A model generated the notes under the pieces. It was not told the origin of the DNA. It made no database searches and was given only the letters and a program-made list of their open reading frames with translations. From positions 30,833 through 94,832 of the forward strand of contig JAHJTV010000080.1 in the NCBI GenBank assembly GCA_018829445.1: a stretch of DNA of 64,000 bases. Reading direction: 5' to 3'. Position 1 is the stretch's first letter. Every line of letters starts with the position of its first letter. Positions 54,704 to 63,775 of the stretch are shown here, in pieces. The DNA is from a bacterium (GTDB lineage: Bacteria; SAR324; XYD2-FULL-50-16). A program made the position numbers and the translations under genes.

Positions 54704-56089
54704 TTTACCTCCTTTTGAGTTTCGGTTTAAAACAAGTCTAATCAGAGCTGCTCTGACTTGTGTAACACTGTCTTTCTTTCTTTTGTTTTCATCGCTTTCC
54801 ATTACCCTTACTCTTTTTAAAACAGCACTTAAGATCCAAATAGGCGGGATAGTACCTTTCAAAGCTGCATTCCATAAGTGAACCGCAATTCTTGAAGAAG
54901 ACGTATCACCTTTCACTTTTTTATTTTTTGTACATTCAACAAGTTCAAAAAAACGGGAGTAAAGTATTTCAGATTTCTTTTGTTCAAAATTATAACGTTC
55001 GATAGCAATATCCTGAAACCAATGAGCAATTTCTCTTTTAAAGCTTGGCAGGCTTAATTCAATCCAATCACGAATAGCAATTCTCGCTGCAGCGCCGGAG
55101 AGCGTGCATGAATAAAAAAGGTCATCGTCCAAATATTGTGAAACTTTATTATCTCCACTAAAAAAAGAATCAATTAAAATTGCCACAGCCCCGGAGTCTG
55201 GCTCATCAAGCATGTCAATTTCACTTAAAGTTTGGTTTCGTTTAGTCCAAAACAGTATTGCTGTATCTGAACCAAAATTCTTTCGATTGTTATATTTAAA
55301 AGATAGTTTTTCTTTCCCTTTGCCATCCGTAATAACCTTCTCACTACCATTGCTGAGCAACCAGTTAAGTCCTTCAACATATGTCCGAGCACAATTTGTG
55401 CAGATTGATGAGTTGAAGTTCCCTACAAGACCATATGACTCAAAAGCCCTTTCATTGTAAGATACCAAAGCACAACCCGCCATTTGACCATCCGGCACTC
55501 TTTTTATCATCCCATGGGGTTTGTTCTCTACTGGATAATCAGTCCTTCCACACAACGAACATGACTTTGAGTTACCTTTTAATTTGCTTTTTTGATCCGC
55601 TTCATATTTATTAATAATCTCCTGAATAACAGCTTGTTCTTCATGTATCCTGTGATTAGAAGAAGAGATTCTAAAGGCAATATTACCTTTTCTTTCTTTT
55701 TCATCTACCTGTTCCTCAAAAGAAAAAAGCGCTTTATTAATACCATTCATCTTGGAATCATTATAAAAAGCAATTACGGGTTTAAGCTCCTGTATATGTG
55801 AGTATTCCTCAATTTTTTTTAAGAAAAGATCATGTTTTTTTGTTTCACCACCATAACCCAAGACTTCTTCAACTTTATCAAGAAGAAGTCTTGCTTTTCC
55901 TTTTTTAGCTGTAATAGCTTCAACTTGTGTCATTCTCTTTTCCATGATTGCAAAACGATCAAAAGAACCATCTTCTTTAATAATCAAATCAATGGACATG
56001 GGCTCTTCCTTAATTGCGTCATGAATAATTCTCGAATCGGCGTTTTGCTCCCTTATCCTCTTACCCAACTCACTAAATTCCTTAATCAT
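54284..56089 (-). CDS. cas8c: Cas8c (Csd1, large subunit of type I-C Cascade)
   Basis: 601 residues. The I-C large subunit recognises the PAM and starts target unwinding. Two zinc-type cysteine pairs are visible: CSLCGRTDYPVENKPHG and ICTNCARTYVEGLNWLL, and the KGTIPPIWILSAVLKRVRVM and KIKDEGA-poor helical C-terminus match Csd1. The ATG overlaps the cas5 stop by four bases. The last 139 codons are preceded by a strong internal ribosome-binding site and encode Cas11c as well. Confidence 0.93.
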   Translation of the reverse strand: MIKEFSELGKRIREQNADSRIIHDAIKEEPMSIDLIIKEDGSFDRFAIMEKRMTQVEAITAKKGKARLLLDKVEEVLGYGGETKKHDLFLKKIEEYSHIQELKPVIAFYNDSKMNGINKALFSFEEQVDEKERKGNIAFRISSSNHRIHEEQAVIQEIINKYEADQKSKLKGNSKSCSLCGRTDYPVENKPHGMIKRVPDGQMAGCALVSYNERAFESYGLVGNFNSSICTNCARTYVEGLNWLLSNGSEKVITDGKGKEKLSFKYNNRKNFGSDTAILFWTKRNQTLSEIDMLDEPDSGAVAILIDSFFSGDNKVSQYLDDDLFYSCTLSGAAARIAIRDWIELSLPSFKREIAHWFQDIAIERYNFEQKKSEILYSRFFELVECTKNKKVKGDTSSSRIAVHLWNAALKGTIPPIWILSAVLKRVRVMESDENKRKKDSVTQVRAALIRLVLNRNSKGGKMIQEKLDETNSSPAYVCGRIFAMLESIQRAALGKNVNAGIRERFFSFASTNPSPAFGRLMKMSQNHLTKLKTEKYGLAVVLDKELQELFCLIQEFPAVFSLEQQGQFAIGYYHQKQSIFSRVKEKPELKEVLEDDSEMA

Positions 56090-56808
56090 ACAGCCTCCCC
56101 TTCGATATCGCTCTCTTCGCTCTTTTTAAAATCATATAGGATTGAAGATATTTCTGAATCTGCTGTTGGCCGAAAGTGGCTTGATTCCATCATCCTAATA
56201 TTTTCTGGAACTTCACAATTCAGAGTACCCAATATTATTGCTACATCATGGAAGAAGACCGGCTCCGGTTTTCCCTTGTCATCGAAGAAAATATCAAAAA
56301 GCATGGCTCCTATTGGAATCGTATCATCAATAGGTTTTTCCAATCCCGTTGGCTCCAAGAATTCTGCAGCAAACTCGCGAGTACCAAGAAAGGGACGTCG
56401 ATAACATTGCCCTTTACGAACACGGCGCCGAAATATCTCAATATATTTTTTTGGTGGATTATTATTGGATAATTCCTTCTGAAAAACTGAAGCTTCAATA
56501 ATATACGAAACATCTTTTAAAACGATGCTATTTCGTTGGACTCGCTTATCTTCAATATTGATTGGGGTTTTCCCCTGTTTTGTGCTGATTTCGTTTCGTT
56601 TTATAGAAAAAAAGTGAACAGGCTTCAATATCCTAATTTGTCGGACATACCACTGAAATTCCGGTTTCCATAGGATTGAATCCAGAATGCCTCTAGCTGC
56701 AGAGGGTGTCATACAAGGGTAAGACATACGTTCAACCTTTAAATCGGGTCGAGTAAAGCAGGCAAAATCCCCCGATACTTTCACTCGTACAATTTCTTTA
56801 TCAAGCAT
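56086..56808 (-). CDS. cas5c: Cas5c (Cas5d), crRNA-processing endonuclease
   Basis: 240 residues. Begins KEIVRVKVSGDFACFTRPDL with KVERMSYPCMTPSAARGILD, the Cas5 RRM with the Tyr and G-loop region; CYRRPFLGTREFAAEFLEP lies near the end of the fold. In type I-C it replaces Cas6: it cuts the repeat RNA below the hairpin and holds the 5' handle. Starts at ATG 56808. Its stop overlaps the cas8c start. Confidence 0.94.
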   Translation of the reverse strand: MLDKEIVRVKVSGDFACFTRPDLKVERMSYPCMTPSAARGILDSILWKPEFQWYVRQIRILKPVHFFSIKRNEISTKQGKTPINIEDKRVQRNSIVLKDVSYIIEASVFQKELSNNNPPKKYIEIFRRRVRKGQCYRRPFLGTREFAAEFLEPTGLEKPIDDTIPIGAMLFDIFFDDKGKPEPVFFHDVAIILGTLNCEVPENIRMMESSHFRPTADSEISSILYDFKKSEESDIEGEAV

Positions 56809-56841
56809 AGCACTCTCTCTTTAATGATTTGATTTTCAAAT

Positions 56842-59007
56842 TCACACAATCAGTTGATCTGCACAAAATGGTTCGACCGATATTCCTGTGTAGTTATCAT
56901 AAACACCATACCATACCTTAAATCCCGGCAAATCTTCAGAAATTAGCTCTCTATTGTTGATTATAAAATTCTCATAAGTTTGCACTGAATATTGTTGAAT
57001 TCTTCTATAATCTTCTTTGGACAAAAACTCCTGATTTAATAATGTATTAAATATTTCGTCGCTATCATCACTGTAGTCCTTGATAAATAAACTTTGTGTT
57101 GATTTATCAATAATTCTATATACTTCAGCTACTGTTTCAAAATTAAAGTTTCTCCGTAATTGGTTTATATTTTTTTTATCAGTATCAACGAATAAATTTA
57201 TAATTTTTTGGTAATAATCTTTAAAGAATTCATGTTGGTATAAACCATCAATAGATTCTGAAATCATTTCAAGAGCAAAATCTGATATACTGCGATAAAG
57301 TTTATCGGGCATTCCACTTTCAATCAGTCTGAAGATAAAGACCGATCCCATTTCAAGCATTTTACCTTCCCGATTGCATCTCCCGGCTGCTTGAATAATT
57401 GACTCAAGTGGCGCCACTTCACGAAATACACATGGAAAATCAAAATCAACACCCGCTTCAATCAACTGGGTTGAGGAAACCAGTATTTTGAGTTTTTTTC
57501 TCAAATCCTCACGAATGTTTCTGATTGTCTGCTTTCTGTGATGGGGACACATGGCGGTGGAAAGATGGTATACTGCATCCCATTCTGAGGCCGTTTTCGC
57601 ACAATCAAAAAACTCTCGGGCTGATTTCTTTGTATTAAAAACAGACAGAACAGACTGGTCGCGATTAGCGACTAACAGCGCTAACTCTTCAATTTTGATA
57701 GGTTGGGTTCCATGAACTTGATAGTAGGTAACTCGACGCGTTTTATCGAAAAGATTCGCCGGATCTTTGACCAAAGACTCTATATGATCAATCCCTTTAA
57801 AATTCTTTCTGGATTCAAATGCAGGTAGTGTGGCTGTACAGAACAAAAATGAAACCTTCATTATCTTATGAACATTATTCAACATCTCAAGAGTAGGCAG
57901 AATTAGATGTTTTGGAAGAGATTGCACTTCATCGAATATAACAACAGATTTGGCAATATTATGAAGTTTTCTGGTTCTTGAAGGTCTATTACTAAACAAA
58001 GATTCAAAGAACTGAACAGTAGTTGTTACAATTATCGGGTAGTCCCAGTTTTCACACGCAAGTTTTTGCAACGATTTGGTGTGGCTGTTGTGTTCTGCTG
58101 TTTCAAGGTTTTCATTATTTCCTGAGTGATGCTCAAGCACCCATTCCTCACCAAATATTTCCTTTAGAATCTGAGAGGTTTGGTCAATGATATTTATGAA
58201 AGGTAAAACAATGATGATACGTTCCAAATTGTGTTCTTTTGCATGATTTAGTGCCCATGATATTGAAGCGAGCGTTTTCCCCATTCCAGTGGGAAGGTTC
58301 ATGGAGAAGAACCCAATAGCTAGTCTTGATTTCAATATGGCATTCTCCCGGACTTTGTTTCTAAGCTCGTTCAATTCTCCTTGCTTGGATTTCCCGTTTA
58401 TATCTCTTTCAAGTTTTTGAATCAAAAAATCATAGTCAAGAATTCTGTTTTCCCTTTTGTTGTACAAATCTGGATTACAGAATCGTTCCGTATCCAACCA
58501 ATCAGCGTCTGTTAAGGAACTGAAGAGGTATCTTATAAAAAACTCGTATTCAAACGGGTTATTATTGATTACCTTATCAACCTCTAAGCCTTGATCCAAA
58601 GATTTGATATCATCCAAAAACAAGTTCATAACTTCATTAAACTCTGGTATTTTCCGTTTCTCGAATTCTATCACATCGTTCTTCCAGTGTGCTCTGTCTG
58701 GTAAGCCTTTGTGATGCCCATCTATTACTATTGATATATCATTGTAACCTAAAATCTTAGCAAAACCGGCACCCCATGCTGCATGAGGAACACTGCCCCT
58801 TCGTCCTCCATTCTCTAAATATTTTTGAAAATCTATTTGATACTTACCGAAATCATGTAAAAGACCAGCTAACTTAAAAATGGAACAGTATTCCGGGCAA
58901 TTTGAAAAACCTGCAACAATTTCTGATGTCTGAATTAAATGATGCGACAGCTTTTGCCACTCACTCTTTGGTTGATCCTTTTTTGTATGTGCGTAGAATT
59001 CCATCAA
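56842..59007 (-). CDS. cas3: Cas3 nuclease-helicase (type I-C)
   Basis: 721 residues. N-terminal HD nuclease: AGLLHDFGKYQIDFQKYLEN and DGHHKGLPDRAHW supply metal-binding His/Asp. Helicase motifs are NLPTGMGKTLASISWALNHA (Walker A), VIFDEVQSLPKHL (DEVQ box), FCTATLPAF, STQLIEAGVDFDFPC and IQAAGRCNREGKMLEMGSVF. All catalytic motifs look intact. The frame opens with TTG (59007) directly followed by ATG (59004); either may be used. The ribosome-binding site is weak. The upstream 145-base gap to the WYL regulator holds two palindromes. Confidence 0.95.
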   Translation of the reverse strand: MMEFYAHTKKDQPKSEWQKLSHHLIQTSEIVAGFSNCPEYCSIFKLAGLLHDFGKYQIDFQKYLENGGRRGSVPHAAWGAGFAKILGYNDISIVIDGHHKGLPDRAHWKNDVIEFEKRKIPEFNEVMNLFLDDIKSLDQGLEVDKVINNNPFEYEFFIRYLFSSLTDADWLDTERFCNPDLYNKRENRILDYDFLIQKLERDINGKSKQGELNELRNKVRENAILKSRLAIGFFSMNLPTGMGKTLASISWALNHAKEHNLERIIIVLPFINIIDQTSQILKEIFGEEWVLEHHSGNNENLETAEHNSHTKSLQKLACENWDYPIIVTTTVQFFESLFSNRPSRTRKLHNIAKSVVIFDEVQSLPKHLILPTLEMLNNVHKIMKVSFLFCTATLPAFESRKNFKGIDHIESLVKDPANLFDKTRRVTYYQVHGTQPIKIEELALLVANRDQSVLSVFNTKKSAREFFDCAKTASEWDAVYHLSTAMCPHHRKQTIRNIREDLRKKLKILVSSTQLIEAGVDFDFPCVFREVAPLESIIQAAGRCNREGKMLEMGSVFIFRLIESGMPDKLYRSISDFALEMISESIDGLYQHEFFKDYYQKIINLFVDTDKKNINQLRRNFNFETVAEVYRIIDKSTQSLFIKDYSDDSDEIFNTLLNQEFLSKEDYRRIQQYSVQTYENFIINNRELISEDLPGFKVWYGVYDNYTGISVEPFCADQLIV

Positions 59008-59034
59008 ATGTATTACTTACGAGTTATTTATGTA

Positions 59035-59088
59035 AAAACCAAAACATTATGGGAGATCACAATTTGTGATCTCCAATGTTTTGGTTTT
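59035..59088 (-). promoter_or_regulatory. Palindrome P1 upstream of cas3, candidate operator or hairpin
   Basis: Arms AAAACCAAAACATT...GGAGATCACAA and their complement, 25 pairing bases with a 3-base bulge. The centre AGATCACAATTTGTGATCT (59054-59072) is a perfect 19-base palindrome. The first base lies 28 bases upstream of the cas3 start. Confidence 0.75.
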
Positions 59089-59101
59089 CTAATAGTCACA
59101 C

Positions 59102-59144
59102 TTATTTCCTTTAAGATCACAATGTGTGATCTTAAAGGAAATAA
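59102..59144 (-). promoter_or_regulatory. Palindrome P2 upstream of cas3, candidate operator or hairpin
   Basis: Perfect 20-bp arms (TTATTTCCTTTAAGATCACA and complement) with a 3-base centre. The 19-base core AGATCACAATGTGTGATCT (59114-59132) differs from P1 at a single position, while the outer arms are unrelated to P1. It lies 8 bases beyond the stop of the WYL gene; core centres of P1 and P2 are 60 bases apart. Confidence 0.75.
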
Positions 59145-59152
59145 ATAATTAC

Positions 59153-60157
59153 CTACCCATACTTCACCGTCAGTTTCTTGAAAGTATCTTTAAATTCGTC
59201 CCTCAGTTCCGGCGGTTCCAGAACCTCGACACCGTCTCCGAAACCCAGCAGCCACCATTTGAGGGCGGAGCTGTTTTGGATTTCTGCTTCCAGCAGGACG
59301 GTGCCATCCTCCTCTTCGCTCAGTCTTTGATTCTCCGTGAGCTTCGATTCGTAGAGATGTCTGGCGATGCCCGAGGCGAATTTTGCCTTTAACCGGATCT
59401 GCTCTCCGTCGATCAAATAATGAAAGGCGCCTCCCTTGACATATTCCTTAAGATCAAATCCTTTGGGAACAACAACATCCTCCTGCAAACACTCCACCGA
59501 CACAACCCGGTGCAGAGCGAAATGCTGCAGTGTCTCTTTTCCCAGCTTGCTGGAAATCAGGTAGATTACCTCTTGATTAAAAACGATACCCAGAGGATTC
59601 AGATGATATCGTTTGGTCTGCTCCGCATCCCGTTTCCGGTAATTTAGCTTGATCTGCTTTTCCCTGATAACCGCTTCGAAAATCGTTTCGAAAACAGCGG
59701 AATCTACAGCCGGTGGAATCAGCTGCAATCCGCGAGGAATGATGTTAATCTTCTCACTCCAACGCCCCCACTTGGAATTCTCCAACTTTTTTAACAGATG
59801 CTCCGCTCTCCTGAAATGGTGAGACATGAATTCCAGTACCGATTTGGGAATCAGTTTGATCAAAAATGACTCCACCAGGTTAAAGGTCAAAGCCGTCATG
59901 GGATCCATTTTAGGAATTTCAAACAGAGAAGCCTCCCTCATCCAGCACCAGCATTTGGCATTCGACTCCGACGATCTTTCGTTTCTGATGGGAAACACCG
60001 TGCTGCTTTTATTAAGATCGCGCTGGATGGTTCTCAAATCCTTTTCAAATCCCTGGTCGGCCAACTTCTCCCTCAAAGTATCGGCAGTGATGGTTGCCGG
60101 TTCTCTGGGAATCATTCTTAACATGACAATATTTCGTAAGACGGTATCCTTTTGCAT
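59153..60157 (-). CDS. WYL-domain transcriptional regulator
   Basis: 334 residues. The N-terminal winged helix (LRNIVMLRMIPREPATITAD, then KDLRTIQRDLNKSS) is followed by a helical linker and the WYL domain with IKLNYRKRDAEQTKRYHLNP, LGIVFNQEVIYLISSKLGK and LHRVVSVECLQED. The WCX extension near the C-terminus ends SALKWWLLGFGDGVEVLEPP. WYL proteins are often linked to CRISPR-Cas and other defence loci, where several act as repressors that sense nucleic acid or nucleotides. It lies upstream of, and in the same direction as, cas3, and the gap between them contains the two palindromes. Confidence 0.9.
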   Translation of the reverse strand: MQKDTVLRNIVMLRMIPREPATITADTLREKLADQGFEKDLRTIQRDLNKSSTVFPIRNERSSESNAKCWCWMREASLFEIPKMDPMTALTFNLVESFLIKLIPKSVLEFMSHHFRRAEHLLKKLENSKWGRWSEKINIIPRGLQLIPPAVDSAVFETIFEAVIREKQIKLNYRKRDAEQTKRYHLNPLGIVFNQEVIYLISSKLGKETLQHFALHRVVSVECLQEDVVVPKGFDLKEYVKGGAFHYLIDGEQIRLKAKFASGIARHLYESKLTENQRLSEEEDGTVLLEAEIQNSSALKWWLLGFGDGVEVLEPPELRDEFKDTFKKLTVKYG

Positions 60158-60552
60158 TTTTGTTTATCAACTTTTGGTGGAGGATTACACAACTACTCGA
60201 CAACTGATGCCGTTACAGAATAAAAAAAATGAAAGTCCTATAATCTCATATTTGAACGTATTTCTACGATTGTTCTATCTCCTTTCTTTTACCGATCAAA
60301 ATCAAATCATCTTGCTGCGCCCATTGAAACAGAAAATGAAACGATTTCAAAGAGAAAAAGTAGTCTCCCCTTTAAAAAAGAGCATTGAAGGATTGATCTG
60401 ATTGACTGAAATAAAATTATCTTCAATTGTATATGCTTATCGGTCAATAATTATCCATAATTTCTCTCTTTTCCTATTTATAAACTTCTGTAAGAATATA
60501 GTTTACTTATTATTACTCTTTATTACTCTTAATAACTTTAAAGAAACCTATA
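60158..60552. other. Divergent intergenic region
   Basis: About 395 bases between the WYL gene and the first aldehyde dehydrogenase, very A/T-rich in the right half. It should carry promoters for both. I looked for the AGATCACA core of the cas3 palindromes and found none here. No gene supported. Confidence 0.45.
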
Positions 60553-61947
60553 ATGCCAGAAAAGTTACATGTGATTTCACCTGTCAACAATTCCATGTTT
60601 GCAGAACGAACATTTCACTCTGAAAATGAGATAAATGCTGCACTCACACGTGCAGATATGGCACAACAAATCTGGAAATCAGTGCCGGTTTTTGAAAGAA
60701 TCGAACAGATCGAAAAATTTATCCAATCCTTTTCCAATCTGTCAGACCAGATTTGTGAAGAGCTGCCCTGGCAAATGGGTCGTCCCATTGTCCAGGTTCC
60801 AAATGAGGTCGCCTCAACAATTGAGCGCGCAAAGGGAATGATTGATCTGGCAGCTGAATCCCTGGAAAATATTGTTATCGGAAAGAAGGAGGGGTTCTTC
60901 AGGTATATTAAACGGGAACCTCTGGGTACAATCTTTGTCGTTCCTGCCTGGAATTATCCCTATCTGATCGCTATCAATTCTATCGTACCAGGGCTACTGG
61001 CCGGAAATTCCATTATATTAAAACACTCTGCACAGACCCCGTTGGTGGCAGAGCGATTTGCCGATGCGTTTAAGGCCGCGGGACTGCCTGATGGTCTCTT
61101 TCAATACCTTCACCTTACCCATGAAGACACGGCTCGGGTTATCCGGGATTCACGGGTGGGTTTTGTAGCGTTTACAGGTTCTGTAGAAGGAGGGCAACAT
61201 ATCCAGAAAGTAGCTTCTGATCGTTTCATCGGCGTCGGGCTTGAACTGGGAGGAAAAGACCCCGCTTATGTACACAGGGATGCCAATCTTGCTTTTGCTA
61301 TCGAGAATCTGGTCAGCGGTGCTTTTTTTAATTCTGGACAGTCCTGTTGCAGTATCGAACGTATCTATGTCCATCAGGATCTCTACAAGGACTTCCTGGA
61401 AGGTTTTGTTGAGCTGACAAAGAAATACAAACTTGGCAATCCCCTGGATAGGGAAACCAATCTGGGTCCGGTTGCAAAGAATAGTGTTGTTGCAACTGTC
61501 CGGCAACATGTTAACGATGCTCTAAAAAAGGGAGCAAAAACGCTGATTGATCCTGATCTGTTCACAAATACCGTGCTTGGACCTGAATATCTTGCACCAC
61601 AAATTCTGGTGGATGTCGATCACGGCATGGATATTATGATAAAGGAAACCTTCGGGCCAGTTGTTGGGATAATGGAAGTAAAAAATGATAAGGAAGCCAT
61701 TGACCTTATGAATGATAGTCCCTATGGATTAACCGCTTCTGTCTGGACGGAAAATGAGAAAGCAGCCCTGCGAATCTCGGACAGTGTTGCCACCGGAACT
61801 TGCTATATGAATCGATGCGATTATTTGGATCCTTATCTGGCATGGACAGGTGTGAAAAATACAGGAAGGGGGTGTTCGCTTTCAACAATAGGATATGAAC
61901 AATTAACACGGCCAAAATCTTATCATATGAGACTTAACACCCGATAG
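60553..61947 (+). CDS. Aldehyde dehydrogenase (NAD(P)-dependent)
   Basis: 464 residues. Motifs are PAWNYPYLIAINSIVPGLLA, FTGSVEGGQHIQKVA, the Glu in LELGGKDPAYVH and the nucleophile Cys in FFNSGQSCCSIERIYVHQDL, with EIFG-like KETFGPVVGIM near the end. The length fits succinate-semialdehyde or similar dehydrogenases; a neighbouring semialdehyde role (for example 2-aminoadipate semialdehyde) is possible but unproven. The start is the ATG at 60553. Confidence 0.88.
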   Translation: MPEKLHVISPVNNSMFAERTFHSENEINAALTRADMAQQIWKSVPVFERIEQIEKFIQSFSNLSDQICEELPWQMGRPIVQVPNEVASTIERAKGMIDLAAESLENIVIGKKEGFFRYIKREPLGTIFVVPAWNYPYLIAINSIVPGLLAGNSIILKHSAQTPLVAERFADAFKAAGLPDGLFQYLHLTHEDTARVIRDSRVGFVAFTGSVEGGQHIQKVASDRFIGVGLELGGKDPAYVHRDANLAFAIENLVSGAFFNSGQSCCSIERIYVHQDLYKDFLEGFVELTKKYKLGNPLDRETNLGPVAKNSVVATVRQHVNDALKKGAKTLIDPDLFTNTVLGPEYLAPQILVDVDHGMDIMIKETFGPVVGIMEVKNDKEAIDLMNDSPYGLTASVWTENEKAALRISDSVATGTCYMNRCDYLDPYLAWTGVKNTGRGCSLSTIGYEQLTRPKSYHMRLNTR

Positions 61948-61992
61948 GAAGCGTTACTTCTTCGACAATCCTATCAGAGAAAAAGGCAAAAC

Positions 61993-62023
61993 CCTCTATA
62001 GTGCTCAAAATAGAGGTGCTTTT
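61993..62023 (+). terminator. Terminator-like hairpin after the first aldehyde dehydrogenase
   Basis: CCTCTAT (61993-61999) and ATAGAGG (62010-62016) with a 10-base loop, followed by TGCTTTTC. Short stem and a brief T-run, 45 bases after the stop. Confidence 0.6.
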
Positions 62024-62050
62024 CTGGTAATTATGTCGGTTTCACCTAAA

Positions 62051-62113
62051 ACCATAAAAAGGAGGAAAGATAGGCTTTGGATTAATGGAGAGTGGACTGA
62101 GTCAAAGGGATGA
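62051..62113 (+). pseudogene. Relic of the 5' end of an aldehyde dehydrogenase gene
   Basis: AAAAAGGAGGAAAGATAGG is followed by codons for RLWINGEWTESKG and then TGA. It matches the true gene start at 62290-62350 (AAAAGGAGGGAAATATGAG, then KLWINGEWTESKG) in both ribosome-binding site and coding bases, but the start codon is lost and the frame stops at once. It is a short duplicate of the gene's beginning, about 235 bases upstream. Confidence 0.75.
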
Positions 62114-62300
62114 CTATAAGTGACTCATAATTACCAATTTTTACAGTTTTTTGATAAAAAACTCGTAAATTCGGACGGATTTTGCTTGACGCTGACTTAT
62201 CAATCATAGGATCTTTTTAAAACGATACATGCCAATTTTTAGCGTCATTATTTTGTTTTCAGAAGTGTTTTTGCTTTAAAACCGCGAAAAGGAGGGAAAT
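62114..62300. other. Spacer before the second aldehyde dehydrogenase
   Basis: Roughly 190 bases, A/T-rich, with no gene; likely contains the promoter of the second dehydrogenase. The AAAAGGAGGGAAAT just before 62301 is its ribosome-binding site. Confidence 0.5.
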
Positions 62301-63734
62301 ATGAGTTTTAAACTATGGATAAATGGAGAATGGACAGAATCGAAAGGAGGACAGATGCTGGAAGTGGAAAATCCTGCTACCGGCAAAATCTTTGATCAGG
62401 TACCTAATGCTTCGGCAGAGGACGTCGATGCTGCTGTTCAAGCTGCAAAAACCGCCTTTTATGATGGAAGATGGTCTCGAAAAACCCCGGGAGAGCGCTC
62501 CAAGGTATTGTATAACATGGCGCAGATTATTGAGTCCAGAATGGAAGAGATCGCAAAAATTGAATCCGAGGATTCTGGGAAACCGTATGAGTTTTGTTCT
62601 TTAGGTGCTGATCTGCCCTTCAGTGTCGACAACCTCCGCTATTTTGCAGGGGCGGCACGAGAGACGGGCGGAAATCATGCCGGTGAATATGCAGCCGGGT
62701 ACACTTCAGTTTTCAGACGGGAGCCTTGCGGCGTGACAGCGGGAATCGCTCCCTGGAATTACCCCTTTATGATGGCAATCTGGAAAATAGGTCCTCCCCT
62801 GGCTGCCGGTTGCACTTCCATCATCAAACCGGCTTCCATAACCCCCAGATCAACCATGCTGTTGGGCGAAATAGCCAAAGAAGCCGGGTTGCCGGATGGT
62901 GTTTTGAATATTGTGAGCGGAAATGTCGGAAAAGCCCTGGTTGCACATCCGGATATCCGCCTGGTGAGCCTCACAGGGGCCACCGAAACCGGCAAATATA
63001 TTATGCGAGGCGCAGCAGACACCGTTAAAAGAGTCCATTTGGAACTGGGGGGAAAAGCACCCATGGTTGTCTTTGAAGATGCTGATGTTGCAACCGTAGC
63101 CGCCAAAACCATTTTGGGCGGTTTTTTTAATACCGGACAAGACTGCACGGCTGCTACCCGGATTATCGTGGAACGCAGCAAATTGAACGAGGTGACCGAG
63201 GCCATTATTGAAGCGACCCGTACACTGAAAATCGGGATGCCGTTTGATCAGGATACCCAAGTGGGTCCCCTGATTTCGGCAGATCAAAGAAATACAGTCA
63301 GTGGTTTTGTGGAAAGGGCTAAAAATGATGGTGCAAAAATTCTACTGGGAGGAAAAATCCCCAACGGTTTTGATCAGGGCTACTTCTATGAGCCGACCAT
63401 CATTACCAATGTTGAGCAATCTTCGGAAATCGTACAGAAGGAAGTGTTCGGCCCGGTCATCACAATTCAATCCTTTACCGGCGAAGAGGAGGCCCTGGCC
63501 ATGGCTAATGATGTGGATTTTGGATTGGCGTCCTCGATTTTCACAAAAGATATTGCCCGTGCCATGCGATTATCGGCCAGATTTGAATTTGGAACGGTCT
63601 GGATCAACGATCATCTCCCCATAACTTCGGAAATGCCGCATGGCGGTTTCAAGCAGTCGGGCTTCGGCAAGGATCTCTCCATTGAAGCGGTTCACGACTA
63701 TTTGATTAGCAAACATGTGATGATTGCTTTGTAG
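62301..63734 (+). CDS. Aldehyde dehydrogenase (betaine/gamma-aminobutyraldehyde dehydrogenase-like)
   Basis: 477 residues. Begins FKLWINGEWTESKGGQMLEV and has IAPWNYPFMMAIWKIGPPLA, LTGATETGKYIMRGA, Glu in LELGGKAPMVVFED, Cys in FFNTGQDCTAATRIIVERSK and KEVFGPVITIQSFTGEE. The WINGEW start and overall pattern resemble betaine-aldehyde and gamma-aminobutyraldehyde dehydrogenases. It would oxidise an amino- or other aldehyde with NAD. The strong AGGAGG sets the ATG. Might act in polyamine or lysine-derived aldehyde oxidation, but no linked pathway gene decides that. Confidence 0.9.
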   Translation: MSFKLWINGEWTESKGGQMLEVENPATGKIFDQVPNASAEDVDAAVQAAKTAFYDGRWSRKTPGERSKVLYNMAQIIESRMEEIAKIESEDSGKPYEFCSLGADLPFSVDNLRYFAGAARETGGNHAGEYAAGYTSVFRREPCGVTAGIAPWNYPFMMAIWKIGPPLAAGCTSIIKPASITPRSTMLLGEIAKEAGLPDGVLNIVSGNVGKALVAHPDIRLVSLTGATETGKYIMRGAADTVKRVHLELGGKAPMVVFEDADVATVAAKTILGGFFNTGQDCTAATRIIVERSKLNEVTEAIIEATRTLKIGMPFDQDTQVGPLISADQRNTVSGFVERAKNDGAKILLGGKIPNGFDQGYFYEPTIITNVEQSSEIVQKEVFGPVITIQSFTGEEEALAMANDVDFGLASSIFTKDIARAMRLSARFEFGTVWINDHLPITSEMPHGGFKQSGFGKDLSIEAVHDYLISKHVMIAL

Positions 63735-63775
63735 GGAATTGGGGAGCTGCCGGTTGTTGGCATATTTAGATTGCT

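Noticed and set aside
59035..59144. CRP/FNR sites
   Set aside because: The TGTGA and TCACA half-sites point the opposite way to the CRP consensus (TGTGA-N6-TCACA), so the core is a different palindrome.
59826..60401. 191-codon plus-strand frame opposite the WYL regulator gene
   Set aside because: It is antisense to a well-supported regulator with clear HTH and WYL motifs; its own product resembles nothing.
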